Positions 51,773 to 61,898 of a DNA stretch of 64,000 nt are shown here, piece by piece. Numbering within the stretch: the first letter of the stretch is position 1; every line of letters begins with the position of its first letter. The notes beneath the pieces were generated by a model. That model did no database searches. It was not told where the DNA came from and was given only the letters and a program-made list of their open reading frames with translations. Location of the stretch: the NCBI RefSeq assembly GCF_001029505.1, contig NZ_LEKH01000010.1, positions 55,052 to 119,051 on the forward strand, written 5' to 3'. A program made the translations under genes and the position numbers. The DNA comes from Rubrobacter aplysinae (GTDB lineage: Bacteria; Actinomycetota; Rubrobacteria; Rubrobacterales; Rubrobacteraceae).

Positions 51773-54334
51773 ATGGGTATCTTTTACAGGGTAGGGCGTC
51801 TCATATACCGTTTACGGTGGCTGGTGGTCCTGCTCTGGGTCGTGGCGCTCGGGGTGAGCGCGTACTTCGCGCCGCAGGTGGGCGACCGGTTAACCGGCGG
51901 TGACATTACACTTCCGGGCTCGGAGTCGGCCGCGGCGCAGGAGATTCTCGACGAGCAGGGTTCCGGCTCCGGCGATTACGTGATCGTGTTCCAGAGCGAG
52001 AGCCTGGACGCCAAGGGCGACGATTTCCGGCAGGCGGAGTCCGAGATTCTGGACCGGGTGCGGGACCTGCCGGGGGTGTCGGAGGTTACCGGATACGAGA
52101 GCACCGGGGAGGACTCCTTCGTCTCGGACGGCGGCGAGAGCTACGCCGTGATCGGCACAGGGGGCTCGGCGGGCAACAACTTGCTGGAGAATATCCGGTC
52201 GGAGACCGGCTCCGGCGAGCTTGAGACCTACGTTACCGGGCAGGACGCGGTGGAGAGCGACCTGCAGGAGGCCGCCCAGGAGAGCATCGAGCAGGCCGAG
52301 ATCTTCGCCCTGCCCATCGCGCTCGTCATACTGGTGGTAGCCTTCGGCGGGCTCGTGGCGGCTGGCATACCGATGCTGGTGGGCGTGACGAGCGTGCTCG
52401 GCACGCTCGGGCTGGTGTTTCTCGCCTCCCAGTTCTACGAGATGTCCATATTCGTTACCCAGGTCGCGACGATGCTCGGGCTGGGCCTGGGAATAGACTA
52501 CGCCCTGATGGTCGTGAGCCGCTTCCGCGAGGAGCTAGAGGAGCACCCAGCCCCGGAGGCGGTGGCGCGGACCGTGGGCACCGCCGGGCGCACGATCTTC
52601 TTCTCCGGTACGGCGGTGCTCATAGGGCTGGCCGGGCTGTTCTTCTTCCCGCTGCCGACCCTGCGCTCGGTCGGTATCGGCGGCGTGCTCGTGGTCTCCA
52701 CCACGGTGCTGGCGGCGCTGACGCTGGCCCCGGTGGTCATGGGACTGCTCGGGGGCTGGATCAACCGCCTCTCGGTCCGGCGTCGCCGCTCCCGGAACGC
52801 GGCATCCGGCGCGGGCAACGTGTGGCAGCGTATCGGGGGCCTCGGGATGCGCCGTCCAGTGTTCACCATCCTGGCCGTCGCGGTCGTCGCCGGGGCGCTC
52901 ATCTATCCCTTGAGCAACCTCCAGACCGGGCTGGCGAACGCCCAGGCGCTGCCGGACGAGGTGGAGTCCCGCGCCGGTGACGACCTCCTCCGAGAGGAAT
53001 TCCAGTACGCGAGCCTGAGCCCCATACAGCTCGTCGCCCGCACCGGCGGCGACCCGACGAACGCCGAGAACCTGGCCAAGATACAGACCCTCGGCCAGGA
53101 GGCAGCAGACACGCAAGGCGTGGACGGCGTGACGAGCGTATACACCGTCGGGGAGCAAGCGGCGCAGCAGTACGCGGAAGGGATACAGGAAGCCCGCCAG
53201 CAGGCCGAGGAAGAGGCGGCCTCGCAGACGGATCAGGTGGTTGACGAGCAGTTCGAGGAGCAAATAGAGACCCAGACGGACAAGGCCATCGAGGAGCAGC
53301 TCGCCGCGCTCCGGGAGCAGCGCGGCACGGTGCCCGAGGGCTCCGAAGAGCGGATACGCTCCGAGGTAGAGCCGCAGGTCCGGCAGTCGCTCGAAGAGGC
53401 CGGCGCCAGAGAGAAGATAAGGACCGAGGTAGAAAAGAAGGCCCAAGAGCGGATAGACGAGCAGGTGCCAACCATCCCCGACGGCGTCTCCGCCAACGGT
53501 GAGATAACGCCGCAGGGCGTCGCGAGCTTCCTCGACACCGACGCCGCCCGGGATAACGGGCAGCTACAGGACGCGCTCGACACCTTCGTCGCGGACGAGG
53601 CCGCTGTCGTACAGGCGGTCCCCGACTCGGACCCGTACTCCGAGGAGTCCCGCCAGACCGTGCAAAATCTGAGAGGTCTGCAAGACCCGGAGGGGCTGGA
53701 CGTCTCGGTCGGCGGCCTTTCGGCGCAGCAGCGGGACGTGCTGACGGAGCTTTTCGGTCCGCCGCTGGTCTACGCCGGGCTGTTCGTGATCGGGGCGACC
53801 TACCTGACGCTGGCGGCGAGCTTCCGCTCGCTCGTTGCCCCGCTCAAAGGTCTGCTGGTAAACGGTTTGAGCCTGGCCGCGAGCATGGGTGTACTGGTCT
53901 TCATCTTCCAGCAGGGGCACCTCTCGGAGGCGCTGAACTTCACCGACACCGGCTTCGTGGACGCGCTGGTCCCGATACTCACTTTCTGCGTCGTGTTCGG
54001 GATCTCCATGGACTACGAGGTCTTTTTGCTCTCCCGCATCAAGGAGGCCCGCGACGCCGGGGAGACCCCGGAGAAGAGCATAGACATCGGGCTGTCGTCT
54101 ATCGGCGGGATCATCGCTTCGGCGGCGGCGATCCTGATGACCGTTACGGGAGCCTTCGCCTTTGCCGACATCCTGCAGATAAAAGCCCTCGGCATCGGCA
54201 TCGCGGTCGCCGTGTTCATCGCGGCGTTCCTCATGCAGATGCTCTTCGTGCCCGCCGTGATGAAGCTGCTCGGCGAGTGGGCCTGGTGGCCCTCCGGGTC
54301 CCGGAAAAAGAAGAAAGAAAAGAAGAAAGGCTAG
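51773..54334 (+). CDS. MMPL/RND family transporter
   Basis: 853 residues from ATG 51773 (MGIFYRVGRLIYRLRWLVVLLW); an in-frame ATG at 51746 lies in a decamer repeat. Architecture: TM1 (13-32), extracellular domain, TM2-6 with the GLGIDYALMVVSRFREEL loop (about 235), then TM7, a second extracellular domain that contains a charged coiled coil (about 455-600, rich in E, Q and R), TM8-12 with FGISMDYEVFLLSRIKEA (about 745), and a lysine tail. This is an MmpL-type pump that exports lipids or drugs. A TetR gene follows at once. Confidence 0.9.
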   Translation: MGIFYRVGRLIYRLRWLVVLLWVVALGVSAYFAPQVGDRLTGGDITLPGSESAAAQEILDEQGSGSGDYVIVFQSESLDAKGDDFRQAESEILDRVRDLPGVSEVTGYESTGEDSFVSDGGESYAVIGTGGSAGNNLLENIRSETGSGELETYVTGQDAVESDLQEAAQESIEQAEIFALPIALVILVVAFGGLVAAGIPMLVGVTSVLGTLGLVFLASQFYEMSIFVTQVATMLGLGLGIDYALMVVSRFREELEEHPAPEAVARTVGTAGRTIFFSGTAVLIGLAGLFFFPLPTLRSVGIGGVLVVSTTVLAALTLAPVVMGLLGGWINRLSVRRRRSRNAASGAGNVWQRIGGLGMRRPVFTILAVAVVAGALIYPLSNLQTGLANAQALPDEVESRAGDDLLREEFQYASLSPIQLVARTGGDPTNAENLAKIQTLGQEAADTQGVDGVTSVYTVGEQAAQQYAEGIQEARQQAEEEAASQTDQVVDEQFEEQIETQTDKAIEEQLAALREQRGTVPEGSEERIRSEVEPQVRQSLEEAGAREKIRTEVEKKAQERIDEQVPTIPDGVSANGEITPQGVASFLDTDAARDNGQLQDALDTFVADEAAVVQAVPDSDPYSEESRQTVQNLRGLQDPEGLDVSVGGLSAQQRDVLTELFGPPLVYAGLFVIGATYLTLAASFRSLVAPLKGLLVNGLSLAASMGVLVFIFQQGHLSEALNFTDTGFVDALVPILTFCVVFGISMDYEVFLLSRIKEARDAGETPEKSIDIGLSSIGGIIASAAAILMTVTGAFAFADILQIKALGIGIAVAVFIAAFLMQMLFVPAVMKLLGEWAWWPSGSRKKKKEKKKG

Positions 54335-54335
54335 C

Positions 54336-54908
54336 GTGGCCCGTCCGGCGGACCCCGGCAAGCGGGAAAGGATACTGGAGACCGCGCGGGCCGTCTTCGT
54401 GGAGGACGGCTACGACGGGGCGAGGATGACGAGGATAGCTTCTGGAGCCGGGGTGGCCGTCGGGACGCTATATTTGTACTTCGACTCCAAGGACGCCCTG
54501 GCGGTCGCGCTAACGGATCAGTTCTTCGAGAAGGTCTCGCACAGGGTAAAGCCAATGCTCGCGGACCTCTCCTCCCCGGAGAGCATAGGCCGGATAGTGG
54601 ACTCGGCGCTGGAGATAGCCTCCGAGGAGCGGGACCTGTTCAAGATCGAACGCCTACCCGAAAGGTCCGCCCACAGCTTCAGGGAGGAGATGGCGCGGGT
54701 CTTCTCCGAGAGGCTACAGAGCCAGATAGGCTCCGGCGCGATAAACGACCTGGACGCGCCCGTGGTGGCGAGCCTGCTTATAAGCCTCATAGAGAGTGCG
54801 ATCTACGAGTGCTTGGTGTGGGAGACGAAAGACCTCTACCGCTACCGGGAAGCACTAAAATGGACCTTTACCCGCCTGCTGCTCGGGCGGGGCCCGGACG
54901 GCTCATAG
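54336..54908 (+). CDS. TetR-family transcriptional regulator
   Basis: 190 residues with a GTG start one base after the exporter stop, so translation is coupled. N-terminal helix-turn-helix KRERILETARAVFVEDGYDG, ARMTRIASGAGVAVGTLYLY, followed by FDSKDAL; the rest is a helical ligand domain. It very likely controls the MMPL gene and itself. Ligand unknown. Confidence 0.92.
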   Translation: MARPADPGKRERILETARAVFVEDGYDGARMTRIASGAGVAVGTLYLYFDSKDALAVALTDQFFEKVSHRVKPMLADLSSPESIGRIVDSALEIASEERDLFKIERLPERSAHSFREEMARVFSERLQSQIGSGAINDLDAPVVASLLISLIESAIYECLVWETKDLYRYREALKWTFTRLLLGRGPDGS

Positions 54909-54929
54909 GACTCATAGGGGAGGATATTC

Positions 54930-56453
54930 TTGAGCCCACTGAACCAAGAGGATTACGCCCGCCACGACGCCACCGGCCTGGCCACGCTGGTAAAAACCGG
55001 CGAGGTAAGCGCCGGCGAGCTTCTGGAAACGGCCATCTCCCGGGCGCACGAGGTAAACCCGCGCCTGAACGCCATCGTGCATCCGATGCTCCAGGAAGCG
55101 CGGAGCCGGGCAGATAGCTCTGAAGAAGGGCTTTCGGGTATTTCAGGACCTTTCACCGGGGTGCCTTTCCTCACAAAAGATCTGGGCCAGGACTACGCCG
55201 GACATCCGACCTCTTGCGGCAACCGCATCCTGGCCTCGCCTCCGGTTCCGGAGCACGCCACGGTGGTGAGGCGGTGGCTGGAGGCCGGGCTCCTCGTCTT
55301 CGGCAAGACCAATACCCCGGAGTTCGGGGCCAAGGGCGTTACCGAGCCGGAGGCCTTCGGCCCAACCCGCAACCCCTGGGACGAGACCCGGACGCCGGGC
55401 GGCTCCTCGGGGGGCTCGGCGGCCGCGGTCGCGGCGGGCATCGTGCCGGTGGCCGGGGCGAGCGACGGCGGCGGCTCGATCCGCATCCCCGCCGCCTGTT
55501 GCGGGCTCGTCGGGCTCAAGCCGGGCCGGGGCAAGGTGCCCCACGGCCCGGTCCGCGGAGAGGCCATGCAGGGCGCCTCGACCGACGGCGTCGTGTCCCG
55601 CTCCGTGCGTGACACCGCCGCGATGCTCGACGTGCTAGTTGGTAACGAGCCCGAGGACCCGTACCAGGCGTCCATCCTGGAGAGGCCCTACTCGTCGGAG
55701 GTCGGGCGGGAGCCCGGCAGGCTGCGCATCGGCTTTACCCACCACTCCTCGCTCAACCCGCAGGCCCACCCGGAGGCGGTCGCGGCGGTCACCGACGCCG
55801 CCAGGCTTTTGGAAGGCCTCGGCCACGAGGTACAAGAGATCGGGCCCCGCGAGCTCGGCTACGACGACGCGAGCCTGGCGCGAGACTTTCTTACGGTGTG
55901 GTTCGCAAACGCGGGCAGCCTGATGTCCGAGACCCGCAAGACCACCGGAGCCCGGGCGGAAGACTTCGAGCTCGACACCAGGATCATGGCCGCCGTGGGA
56001 AGGTCCACGAGCGCCGTGGAGTACGCCTCCACCCTGGGACGCTGGCACTCCTACGTCCGGGCGCTCGCCGACTTCCACTCCCGCTACGACCTCCTGCTTA
56101 CCCCGACACTGGCCAGGCCGCCGCTGGAAATCGGAGCCCTCGACACCCCACCCGCCCTCCGGGCGGCGGCCCGCACGCTACTCTCGCTCGGAGGCGGCCC
56201 GCTCTTGCGCAGGGCCGGGATAATAGACAGAATCGCCTACGAGAACCTCGGCTGGGTGCCGTACACCCAGCTCGCCAACGTCACGGGCCGCCCGGCCGTC
56301 TCGCTCCCGACCTACCGCACGGCGGATAACCTGCCGCTCGGCGTACAGTTCGTCGCCCCGCTCGGCGGAGAACCTACTCTGCTACGCCTGGCCTCCCAGA
56401 TAGAGCAGGCCCGTCCCTGGCCCGTGCAGGCTCCGGATCGCCCTAACGGGTGA
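54930..56453 (+). CDS. Amidase signature family enzyme
   Basis: 507 residues, TTG start at 54930 behind GGGGAGG. The Ser-cisSer-Lys triad is visible: Lys in [10 protein letters not shown] (about 82), Ser in [16 protein letters not shown] (about 159), and Ser in [22 protein letters not shown] (about 183). Family members hydrolyse amides, including 6-aminohexanoate cyclic dimer and aryl amides; the substrate cannot be assigned. Lies 21 bases after the TetR gene, perhaps cotranscribed. Confidence 0.9.
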   Translation: MSPLNQEDYARHDATGLATLVKTGEVSAGELLETAISRAHEVNPRLNAIVHPMLQEARSRADSSEEGLSGISGPFTGVPFLTKDLGQDYAGHPTSCGNRILASPPVPEHATVVRRWLEAGLLVFGKTNTPEFGAKGVTEPEAFGPTRNPWDETRTPGGSSGGSAAAVAAGIVPVAGASDGGGSIRIPAACCGLVGLKPGRGKVPHGPVRGEAMQGASTDGVVSRSVRDTAAMLDVLVGNEPEDPYQASILERPYSSEVGREPGRLRIGFTHHSSLNPQAHPEAVAAVTDAARLLEGLGHEVQEIGPRELGYDDASLARDFLTVWFANAGSLMSETRKTTGARAEDFELDTRIMAAVGRSTSAVEYASTLGRWHSYVRALADFHSRYDLLLTPTLARPPLEIGALDTPPALRAAARTLLSLGGGPLLRRAGIIDRIAYENLGWVPYTQLANVTGRPAVSLPTYRTADNLPLGVQFVAPLGGEPTLLRLASQIEQARPWPVQAPDRPNG

Positions 56454-56618
56454 AGTCCACCCCGCGTACGAGGCTCCCGCGCCACGGCCACAAGAGGATG
56501 GCTGCCTGCGAATCCGGGCGGCACGCGCACCACTCCGGGTGGGCCGGCATGGCGAGGGGCGTGCCGCTCGCTGCCATTCTCTCCGGAGGCCCGTGAGGCT
56601 GCGCCGGACTACATGAGA

Positions 56619-57869
56619 CTACGCTGAACCGCTCGGCCGTACGTCGTGGATAATGAACCCGTCTTTGGGCAGCGAGGGCATGAAGCTCATGCTGATGCTA
56701 AAGTCCTGCACCCCGACCTGATAGCTCATGCTGCGGGTCAGGAGCTGCACCGCCCGCTGCATTAGCCCGATGGTGATCGGCTCTCCCGGACAGCGGTGGT
56801 CGTCCGCGTACTCGCCGGCTCCCTGGGGTATGAGCGTGTTCGGGTCAATCGTCTGGCCCCGGAAACGCCCGGGCCGGAACGCCTCGGGATGCTCCCAAAG
56901 CCGGGCGTCGTGGTTGGTGCCGTAGAGGTCCAGCAGCGTCCATTCGCCTTCGGCGAAGTCGTGGCCCCGCCAGCCAAAGCTCTCCCGGGCCCGGCCCCCG
57001 ATCATCGGGAAGAACGGGTACAGCCTACGGACCTCGTTTACGAAGTGCCCGAGGTCCTCGTCGTTGCCGGCGGCGAAGGTCTCGTGCCACTCCGGGTGGC
57101 GCAGCAGGGCGAGCGCGGCGAACGCGATGAACCGGCTCACCGCCAGTATGGGCCGGAGGACGTTCAGGAGCTCGACTGCGGCGGTCTCCACACTAAGCGG
57201 TTCTCCATCCGGTCCCCGGTGGTCCACGAGCACGGCGAGGAAGCTGCCTCCGGGCGGACGGATGGAGCCTTCGCGAGCCCGGGTTACGACCCCTTGCGCC
57301 CAGCGTTCGCAGCGGTTGCGCAGCGAGCGGGCCCACCAGTTCGCCGGGCCGAAGCTGCCGGCGTTGTCCACCATCGCCGAGAGCTCCCGGGTGCGCAAAA
57401 CCACGTCCCGCTCGCTCATCGGCACGCCGGCCCAGGCTGCCGAGGTGCGGGTCAGCAGCTCCTGCATCTCGTCGTGCAGGACGACGCGCCCCTTACGCTG
57501 CCAGCGCGGTATGGCGGCCAGCCACTCCCGCTCGAAGATCCCGTACAGGTCCATCGGGTCCTCGCCCTGGAGGGTGTGCAGGAACATCGCCTTGCGGTGC
57601 CGGTGGGCGTCGCCGTCGAGGGCCTGCACGCTCCCCTCGTCCTGCAGGAGGTGGACTATGGAGGTCGGGAACGCCCCCTGGCGGGTAAAGCGGTGGCCGC
57701 CGTAGAAAACGCGGGCGGCATCGGCCCCGTGGATGCACGTCACCGGCTTGAACAGGAGCCGGGCCCTGAAACCGTCGGTGCCGAGCTCGTCGCACCGGCG
57801 CGGGATGAACGTGTATCCCTCGCGGAGGAGATCCACCGAGCTTTCCGGGGTCTTTAGGGCTGGAAACAC
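56619..57869 (-). CDS. CYP152-type cytochrome P450 peroxygenase
   Basis: 416 residues, GTG start behind GAGGAGG. The heme-binding loop GAGEYADDHRCPGEPITIGL carries the thiolate Cys. Instead of the usual acid-alcohol pair of oxygen-using P450s the I helix has NVLRPILAVSRFIAFAALAL, with the Arg-Pro found in CYP152 (P450-BS-beta, P450-SPalpha, OleT), which use hydrogen peroxide to hydroxylate or decarboxylate fatty acids at the alpha or beta carbon. HFVNEVRRLYPFFPMIGGRA is the K helix. No redox partner gene is present. It lies 37 bases after a pyruvate-oxidase-like gene on the same strand. Confidence 0.9.
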   Translation of the reverse strand: MFPALKTPESSVDLLREGYTFIPRRCDELGTDGFRARLLFKPVTCIHGADAARVFYGGHRFTRQGAFPTSIVHLLQDEGSVQALDGDAHRHRKAMFLHTLQGEDPMDLYGIFEREWLAAIPRWQRKGRVVLHDEMQELLTRTSAAWAGVPMSERDVVLRTRELSAMVDNAGSFGPANWWARSLRNRCERWAQGVVTRAREGSIRPPGGSFLAVLVDHRGPDGEPLSVETAAVELLNVLRPILAVSRFIAFAALALLRHPEWHETFAAGNDEDLGHFVNEVRRLYPFFPMIGGRARESFGWRGHDFAEGEWTLLDLYGTNHDARLWEHPEAFRPGRFRGQTIDPNTLIPQGAGEYADDHRCPGEPITIGLMQRAVQLLTRSMSYQVGVQDFSISMSFMPSLPKDGFIIHDVRPSGSA

Positions 57870-57906
57870 GCTACCTCCTCAAACCTCTTCGAGTTACTCA
57901 AGTCTC

Positions 57907-59718
57907 TCAAGATCTCCCATGCTGAACGCCGTGACGGGCCTTGGCGAACAGCTCCGCGGCGACCGCCCGGATGCTGTCTCCGACCACGGCTCCCTCTGCC
58001 GGGTCCCGCTTCGCCAGCGACTCGACCATCCCCTTCGCCTCGTCGAACGTGATGTGGGCTGGCAGTGGCGGGACGTTCGGGTCGGTCCGCACGTCGAGCA
58101 ACACGGGCTTGTCTGCGGCGAAGGCGCTGTCCCACGCTCCGGCGACGTCCTCGGGGCTCTCGACTTTGATGCCTTCGAACCCGAGAAGCTTCGCATATTC
58201 GGCGTAGTTCATGTCTTCGAGGAGCTGGCTGGTGTCGTAGCGCGGGTCGCCGGCCTCGCGCATCTCCCACGAGACCTGGGTGAGGTCGTCGTTGTGCAGG
58301 ATGAGCACGATGAAGCGGGGGTCGTCCCACTCCTTCCAGTGGCGCTTGACCGTCAGCATCTCGTTCATGCCGAGCATCTGAAAAGCGCCGTCGCCGATGG
58401 TGCAGATTACCGGACGATCGGGTAATGCGAACTTGGCCGATACCGCGTACGGCATCGAGGCCAGCATCGAGGCCATGCCGCCGGACATGTTGCCCATCAT
58501 GTTCCTACCGAGCTTTATGTGGTGGCCGTACCAGTCGGCGGTCGAGCCCGCGTCGGCGGTTACTATGGCGCTCTCCGGCAGCCGCTCGTTCAGCGTGTGG
58601 AACACGTAGCGCGGGTTTATCGGGTCGGCTTTGACCATCGCCTCACGCTCTGTCACCTCGTTCCAGGACTCCATGCCCTCGATCACGCCGTTCTGCCAGC
58701 TCCGGTCGTCTTTTCTTTGCAGGTGCTCAGAGAGCGCGGCCAGGGTCGTCTTTGCGTCCCCGATGAGGCCGACCTCCATCGGGTAGCGAAGGCTCAGGTG
58801 ACCCGGAGAAAGGTCTATCTGCACGCCGCGGGCCTGGCCGGTCTTTGGCAGAAACTCGGCGTAGGGGAAGTTCGAGCCGACCATCAGCAGCGTGTCGCAG
58901 TCCTCCATCATGTCGTAGCTCGGTTTCGAGCCGAGCAGCCCTAGCTGCTGGGTGTGGTAGGGCAGGTCCCCGGGCACCGCGCCCTTGCCGAGCAAGGCGG
59001 TGATAATCCCGGCCCCTAGCTTGTCCGCAACCTCGATCACCTCGTCTGTGGCGTCGAGCGCGCCCTGGCCGACGAGCATCGCGACCTTATCGCCGGCGTT
59101 TAGCACGTCCGCGGCCCGTTTTAGCTCTTCTTCTACCGGCACGAGCCTGTTGGAGATGTGGCTGACGCCGGTACGCGAGACCCAGTGCTCGCGGTCCGGC
59201 TCCGTCATCTCAAGATCCTGCACGTCGGCCGGCAGGATGACGACGGTCGGGCAGCGTTCGGCTTTTGCGATTCTGACGGCACTGTCGAGGACCATCTGGG
59301 CGTGCATCGGGGTCGTCACCGTCTGGACGAACCCGGCGACATCCTCGTACAGGCGTTCGAGGTTTATCTCCTGCTGGGCCTCGCTTCCTAGGGACACCCG
59401 GCCCTGCTGGCCGACTATCGCGACCACGGGCTGATTGTCGAGCTTCGCGTCGTAGAGGCCGTTTACGAGATGGACCGCGCCGGGGCCGGAGGTTGCAATG
59501 CACACTCCGGGCTCCCCGGTGAACTTGGCGTGGGCGGTCGCCATGAAGCTCGCTATCTCCTCGTGGGTCGGCCGGATGTAGCGGAAATCTTTATCGGCCC
59601 GCTCGGCCCGCTCCAGGGCCCCGTCAAAGCCCCCGATGCCGTCCCCGGGATAGCCGTAGAACCGGTGCAGATCCCACTCGATCATCCGGTCGATGATGAA
59701 GTCGCTCACGGTGCTCAT
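57907..59718 (-). CDS. TPP-dependent pyruvate oxidase/dehydrogenase-like enzyme (PoxB family)
   Basis: 603 residues from ATG 59718 (GGAG six bases upstream). The three-domain TPP fold is complete: PYR domain with the activating Glu in RYIRPTHEEIASFMATAHAK and IATSGPGAVHLVNGLYDAK, the central domain (185-340) and the PP domain with ADAGSTADWYGHHIKLG, ICTIGDGAFQMLGMNEML and the LHNDDLTQVSWEMRE segment. Resembles PoxB and related thiamine-pyrophosphate-requiring proteins; oxidase, quinone reductase or synthase activity cannot be settled from sequence. It is directly upstream of the CYP152 gene. Confidence 0.85.
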   Translation of the reverse strand: MSTVSDFIIDRMIEWDLHRFYGYPGDGIGGFDGALERAERADKDFRYIRPTHEEIASFMATAHAKFTGEPGVCIATSGPGAVHLVNGLYDAKLDNQPVVAIVGQQGRVSLGSEAQQEINLERLYEDVAGFVQTVTTPMHAQMVLDSAVRIAKAERCPTVVILPADVQDLEMTEPDREHWVSRTGVSHISNRLVPVEEELKRAADVLNAGDKVAMLVGQGALDATDEVIEVADKLGAGIITALLGKGAVPGDLPYHTQQLGLLGSKPSYDMMEDCDTLLMVGSNFPYAEFLPKTGQARGVQIDLSPGHLSLRYPMEVGLIGDAKTTLAALSEHLQRKDDRSWQNGVIEGMESWNEVTEREAMVKADPINPRYVFHTLNERLPESAIVTADAGSTADWYGHHIKLGRNMMGNMSGGMASMLASMPYAVSAKFALPDRPVICTIGDGAFQMLGMNEMLTVKRHWKEWDDPRFIVLILHNDDLTQVSWEMREAGDPRYDTSQLLEDMNYAEYAKLLGFEGIKVESPEDVAGAWDSAFAADKPVLLDVRTDPNVPPLPAHITFDEAKGMVESLAKRDPAEGAVVGDSIRAVAAELFAKARHGVQHGRS

Positions 59719-59791
59719 GGCTCTCCTTCTTTTCTCCCGTTTTGGCAATCCGACCGGCTGCCTCGTGGCTGCTTTCCGGTCTCTCAACGGA

Positions 59792-60343
59792 TCATTTCGT
59801 GGGCAGGTACACGCCAAACAGCGACCGGAAGAAGCTGCCGGAGAGCACGAGGATTATCGCCCCGACGATGACGGCTCCGGGTCCGGTGTTGATCACGGGT
59901 ATCTCCGGGATGATCTCCTCCAGCCCGTACCACATCAACACTATCGCGAAGAACACCGCGCTGCCGTAGATCAGCCGGTGGTGGACCTGTATGTCGCGCC
60001 GGGCCTCCTCGGCCTCCGCCTCGATCTCGCCCAGCCTGCCGGAGCGCAGCCTCTGCTCCATCTCGTCCCCGACCTGCCGTACGAGCTCGTCTTCCGCTCT
60101 CGATTCCCCGGAGCCGGACCGGCTCTGGCGACCGTCGTCTCGCCCCGAGCTCGACCCAGAGCCCTGTTTGGGGCCTTGTTTGGAGCTCTGGCTGGAGTGC
60201 TCTCCGGCACCGGCCCGTATCCTGCTCTCCACCTCGTCGCTTATCTGCCGCGCGAGACGTCCGCTTGCCCCGCTATTCCGGCCCGGGGTGGCATTCCGGC
60301 CGGTGGTGTCCGTCTTGCGGCGTTGCTCCTCTCTATCCGCCAA
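59792..60343 (-). CDS. Small membrane protein with long charged N-terminus, function unknown
   Basis: 183 residues. The first 115 are hydrophilic and low in complexity (Q, S, G, R, E), with two similar motifs, RLARQISDEVESRIRAG and ELVRQVGDEMEQRLRSG, which look like a short internal repeat. Two membrane helices follow (about 128-147 and 155-175), and the protein ends GVYLPTK. I recognise no family. It lies between the TPP enzyme and a lipoprotein, all on the minus strand. Confidence 0.65.
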   Translation of the reverse strand: MADREEQRRKTDTTGRNATPGRNSGASGRLARQISDEVESRIRAGAGEHSSQSSKQGPKQGSGSSSGRDDGRQSRSGSGESRAEDELVRQVGDEMEQRLRSGRLGEIEAEAEEARRDIQVHHRLIYGSAVFFAIVLMWYGLEEIIPEIPVINTGPGAVIVGAIILVLSGSFFRSLFGVYLPTK

Positions 60344-60386
60344 GCGGCCTCCTTCAAGGTAACCTTCAAGAGCCTCTCAGGAGACT

Positions 60387-61238
60387 CTAGTTCGGCACCG
60401 GCCCGCTGACCTTCTGGCTCGTCTCGAGCTTCGTCTGGCCGTTGCTCTGCTCGGCCTCGAACTCCGCCGTCAGGCCGCCGCCTTTCTCGAAATCGAGCTC
60501 GATGTCGTCCGAGCTCTCGTCCCGACTGGAGACTCTCCAACCGTCCTTGGTGTCCACGTTATCCAGGGAGAGGGTCTCGCCTTCCGAGCTGAACTCGACC
60601 TCCGCGGCGTCGCCGACCCGGTAGCTGCCGGCGTCGGCGGGCCGGGTGTCGCGCTCGGTCGAGATCTCCGCCTGCCCGCCGTCTACCTCGACCTCGAACT
60701 TCCAGTCGGCGTCGCCGCGAGTGAAGTGGACCTCTAGCTCGTCGGCGCTCTGCTCGGCGACACGCTGATCCCAGCCGGAGCGCGGGCTTACGTCCTCTAG
60801 CTCCACGCCGCCGTCCGTACCGTCCGTAAAGCTGAACCGGACGGTCCCGGCGCCGTCCACCCTCCAGGTGCCGTCCCGTATCTCGTCCTGCGGCTGTCCG
60901 GCGAGGGTGGGAGCCGTGGTCTCGCCCATGCTAGTCGTCCCCATACTGGTCGTGCCCGCGCCGGTAGTCTCCATGCCGCCGGTCGTACCGCCCATGCTGG
61001 TAGATTCCATACCGCCGGTGGTCCCGTCCATGCTCGTCGTGCCGGCGCTCTCTGCGGGAGCGGGCCCCGTCTCCCCCCCGGAGCCTCCGGAGCCGGAGGT
61101 CTGGCCCTGCTCTCCACCGTTATCCGAGGAGCCACAGGAGGATATGACGAGCGCCAGCGCAACGAGAGCCACGGCCACAGTGGAGCGGCTCCACGAAGAG
61201 GCTAGCGAGGCTTTGAAAGGCAAGAACCTGGACAACAT
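60387..61238 (-). CDS. Lipoprotein with threonine/glycine/methionine-rich linker, function unknown
   Basis: 283 residues from ATG 61238 (MLSRFLPFKASLASSW). The signal peptide ends in the lipobox LALVISSCGSS, so the Cys would be lipidated on the outer face of the membrane. Next comes a low-complexity linker (about 45-110) with repeated TTGGMESTSMG-type units, then an acidic domain of about 165 residues containing three alike strands (GTWRVDGAGTVRFSFTDG, GSYRVGDAAEVEFSSEG, DDIELDFEKGGGL). No family recognised. A longer in-frame start at 61373 is not supported. Confidence 0.7.
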   Translation of the reverse strand: MLSRFLPFKASLASSWSRSTVAVALVALALVISSCGSSDNGGEQGQTSGSGGSGGETGPAPAESAGTTSMDGTTGGMESTSMGGTTGGMETTGAGTTSMGTTSMGETTAPTLAGQPQDEIRDGTWRVDGAGTVRFSFTDGTDGGVELEDVSPRSGWDQRVAEQSADELEVHFTRGDADWKFEVEVDGGQAEISTERDTRPADAGSYRVGDAAEVEFSSEGETLSLDNVDTKDGWRVSSRDESSDDIELDFEKGGGLTAEFEAEQSNGQTKLETSQKVSGPVPN

Positions 61239-61898
61239 GCTCTCCCAACGATCCGAGTGATATTGATCTCGCCGTACCCGGCCGGCGATCCGGCTAAACT
61301 CGGGACCGCGATGCAGGATAGCCGGACACGCTCTGTTACGGGCATTATCTCCGGCCCGGCAGAAGGACGTCAACAGGTTATGAGGTTATGGCGGCGAGGG
61401 GCGATCCACCGGACTCCATGGGGTCACAGCCTCCACCCGAGAATCTACGGCATCGGATGTAAGAAGCGACCCCAGACTTTAAGCTCGCCCCGAGCCGGAG
61501 CCTCTACCGGATCTACTCTCACGGCATCGCCCGCGCTTCTCAGGACGCTGCAGAGCATCACAGAGCACCACAAAGCACCACAGAGATCGCGGCATGGCGT
61601 CGCCGCAGTACAGCCTGCTAAACGCCGGCTCTGCGCTGGACTTGGCGGGTGAGCGCCGGGCAAAGCCGTATCTGGAGCTCGGACGCGCGTGTACCCGGCC
61701 CGTGTACTTCGGCTACTGATCCTCGGCGCCAGATGGAACCCCGCGCCACGGGGCCGCCCGAAGATTCTCAAGCGGCCGGGCCCTTCAAGACGATGAACTA
61801 CAGGATCTCCGGCACCCCCAAGGGTAGTGGAGACCGGGGCCGCGAGTAGTGCGAGCTTCTTGGCCTAGGTTCCCGGCCGAGGTTATTAGCTCCGGTTA
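61239..61898. other. 660-base gap without a recognisable gene
   Basis: The open frames here (largest 131 codons on the plus strand at 61257-61652) show no family resemblance, no good ribosome site and unbalanced composition. A three-copy decamer array lies at 61552-61581, and GGTTATGA-type copies near 61376. The promoter for the lipoprotein gene must lie near 61240-61300, but I see no convincing one. Confidence 0.4.
61552..61581. repeat. Three-copy decamer repeat
   Basis: AGAGCATCAC, AGAGCACCAC and AAAGCACCAC are contiguous, each differing by one base from the next, with a half copy AGAG after them. Non-coding. Confidence 0.85.

Noticed and set aside
57907..59817. Starting the TPP enzyme at 59817
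   Set aside because: The additional 33 residues are basic and unlike the family, whereas the ATG at 59718 follows GGAG and gives the standard beginning.
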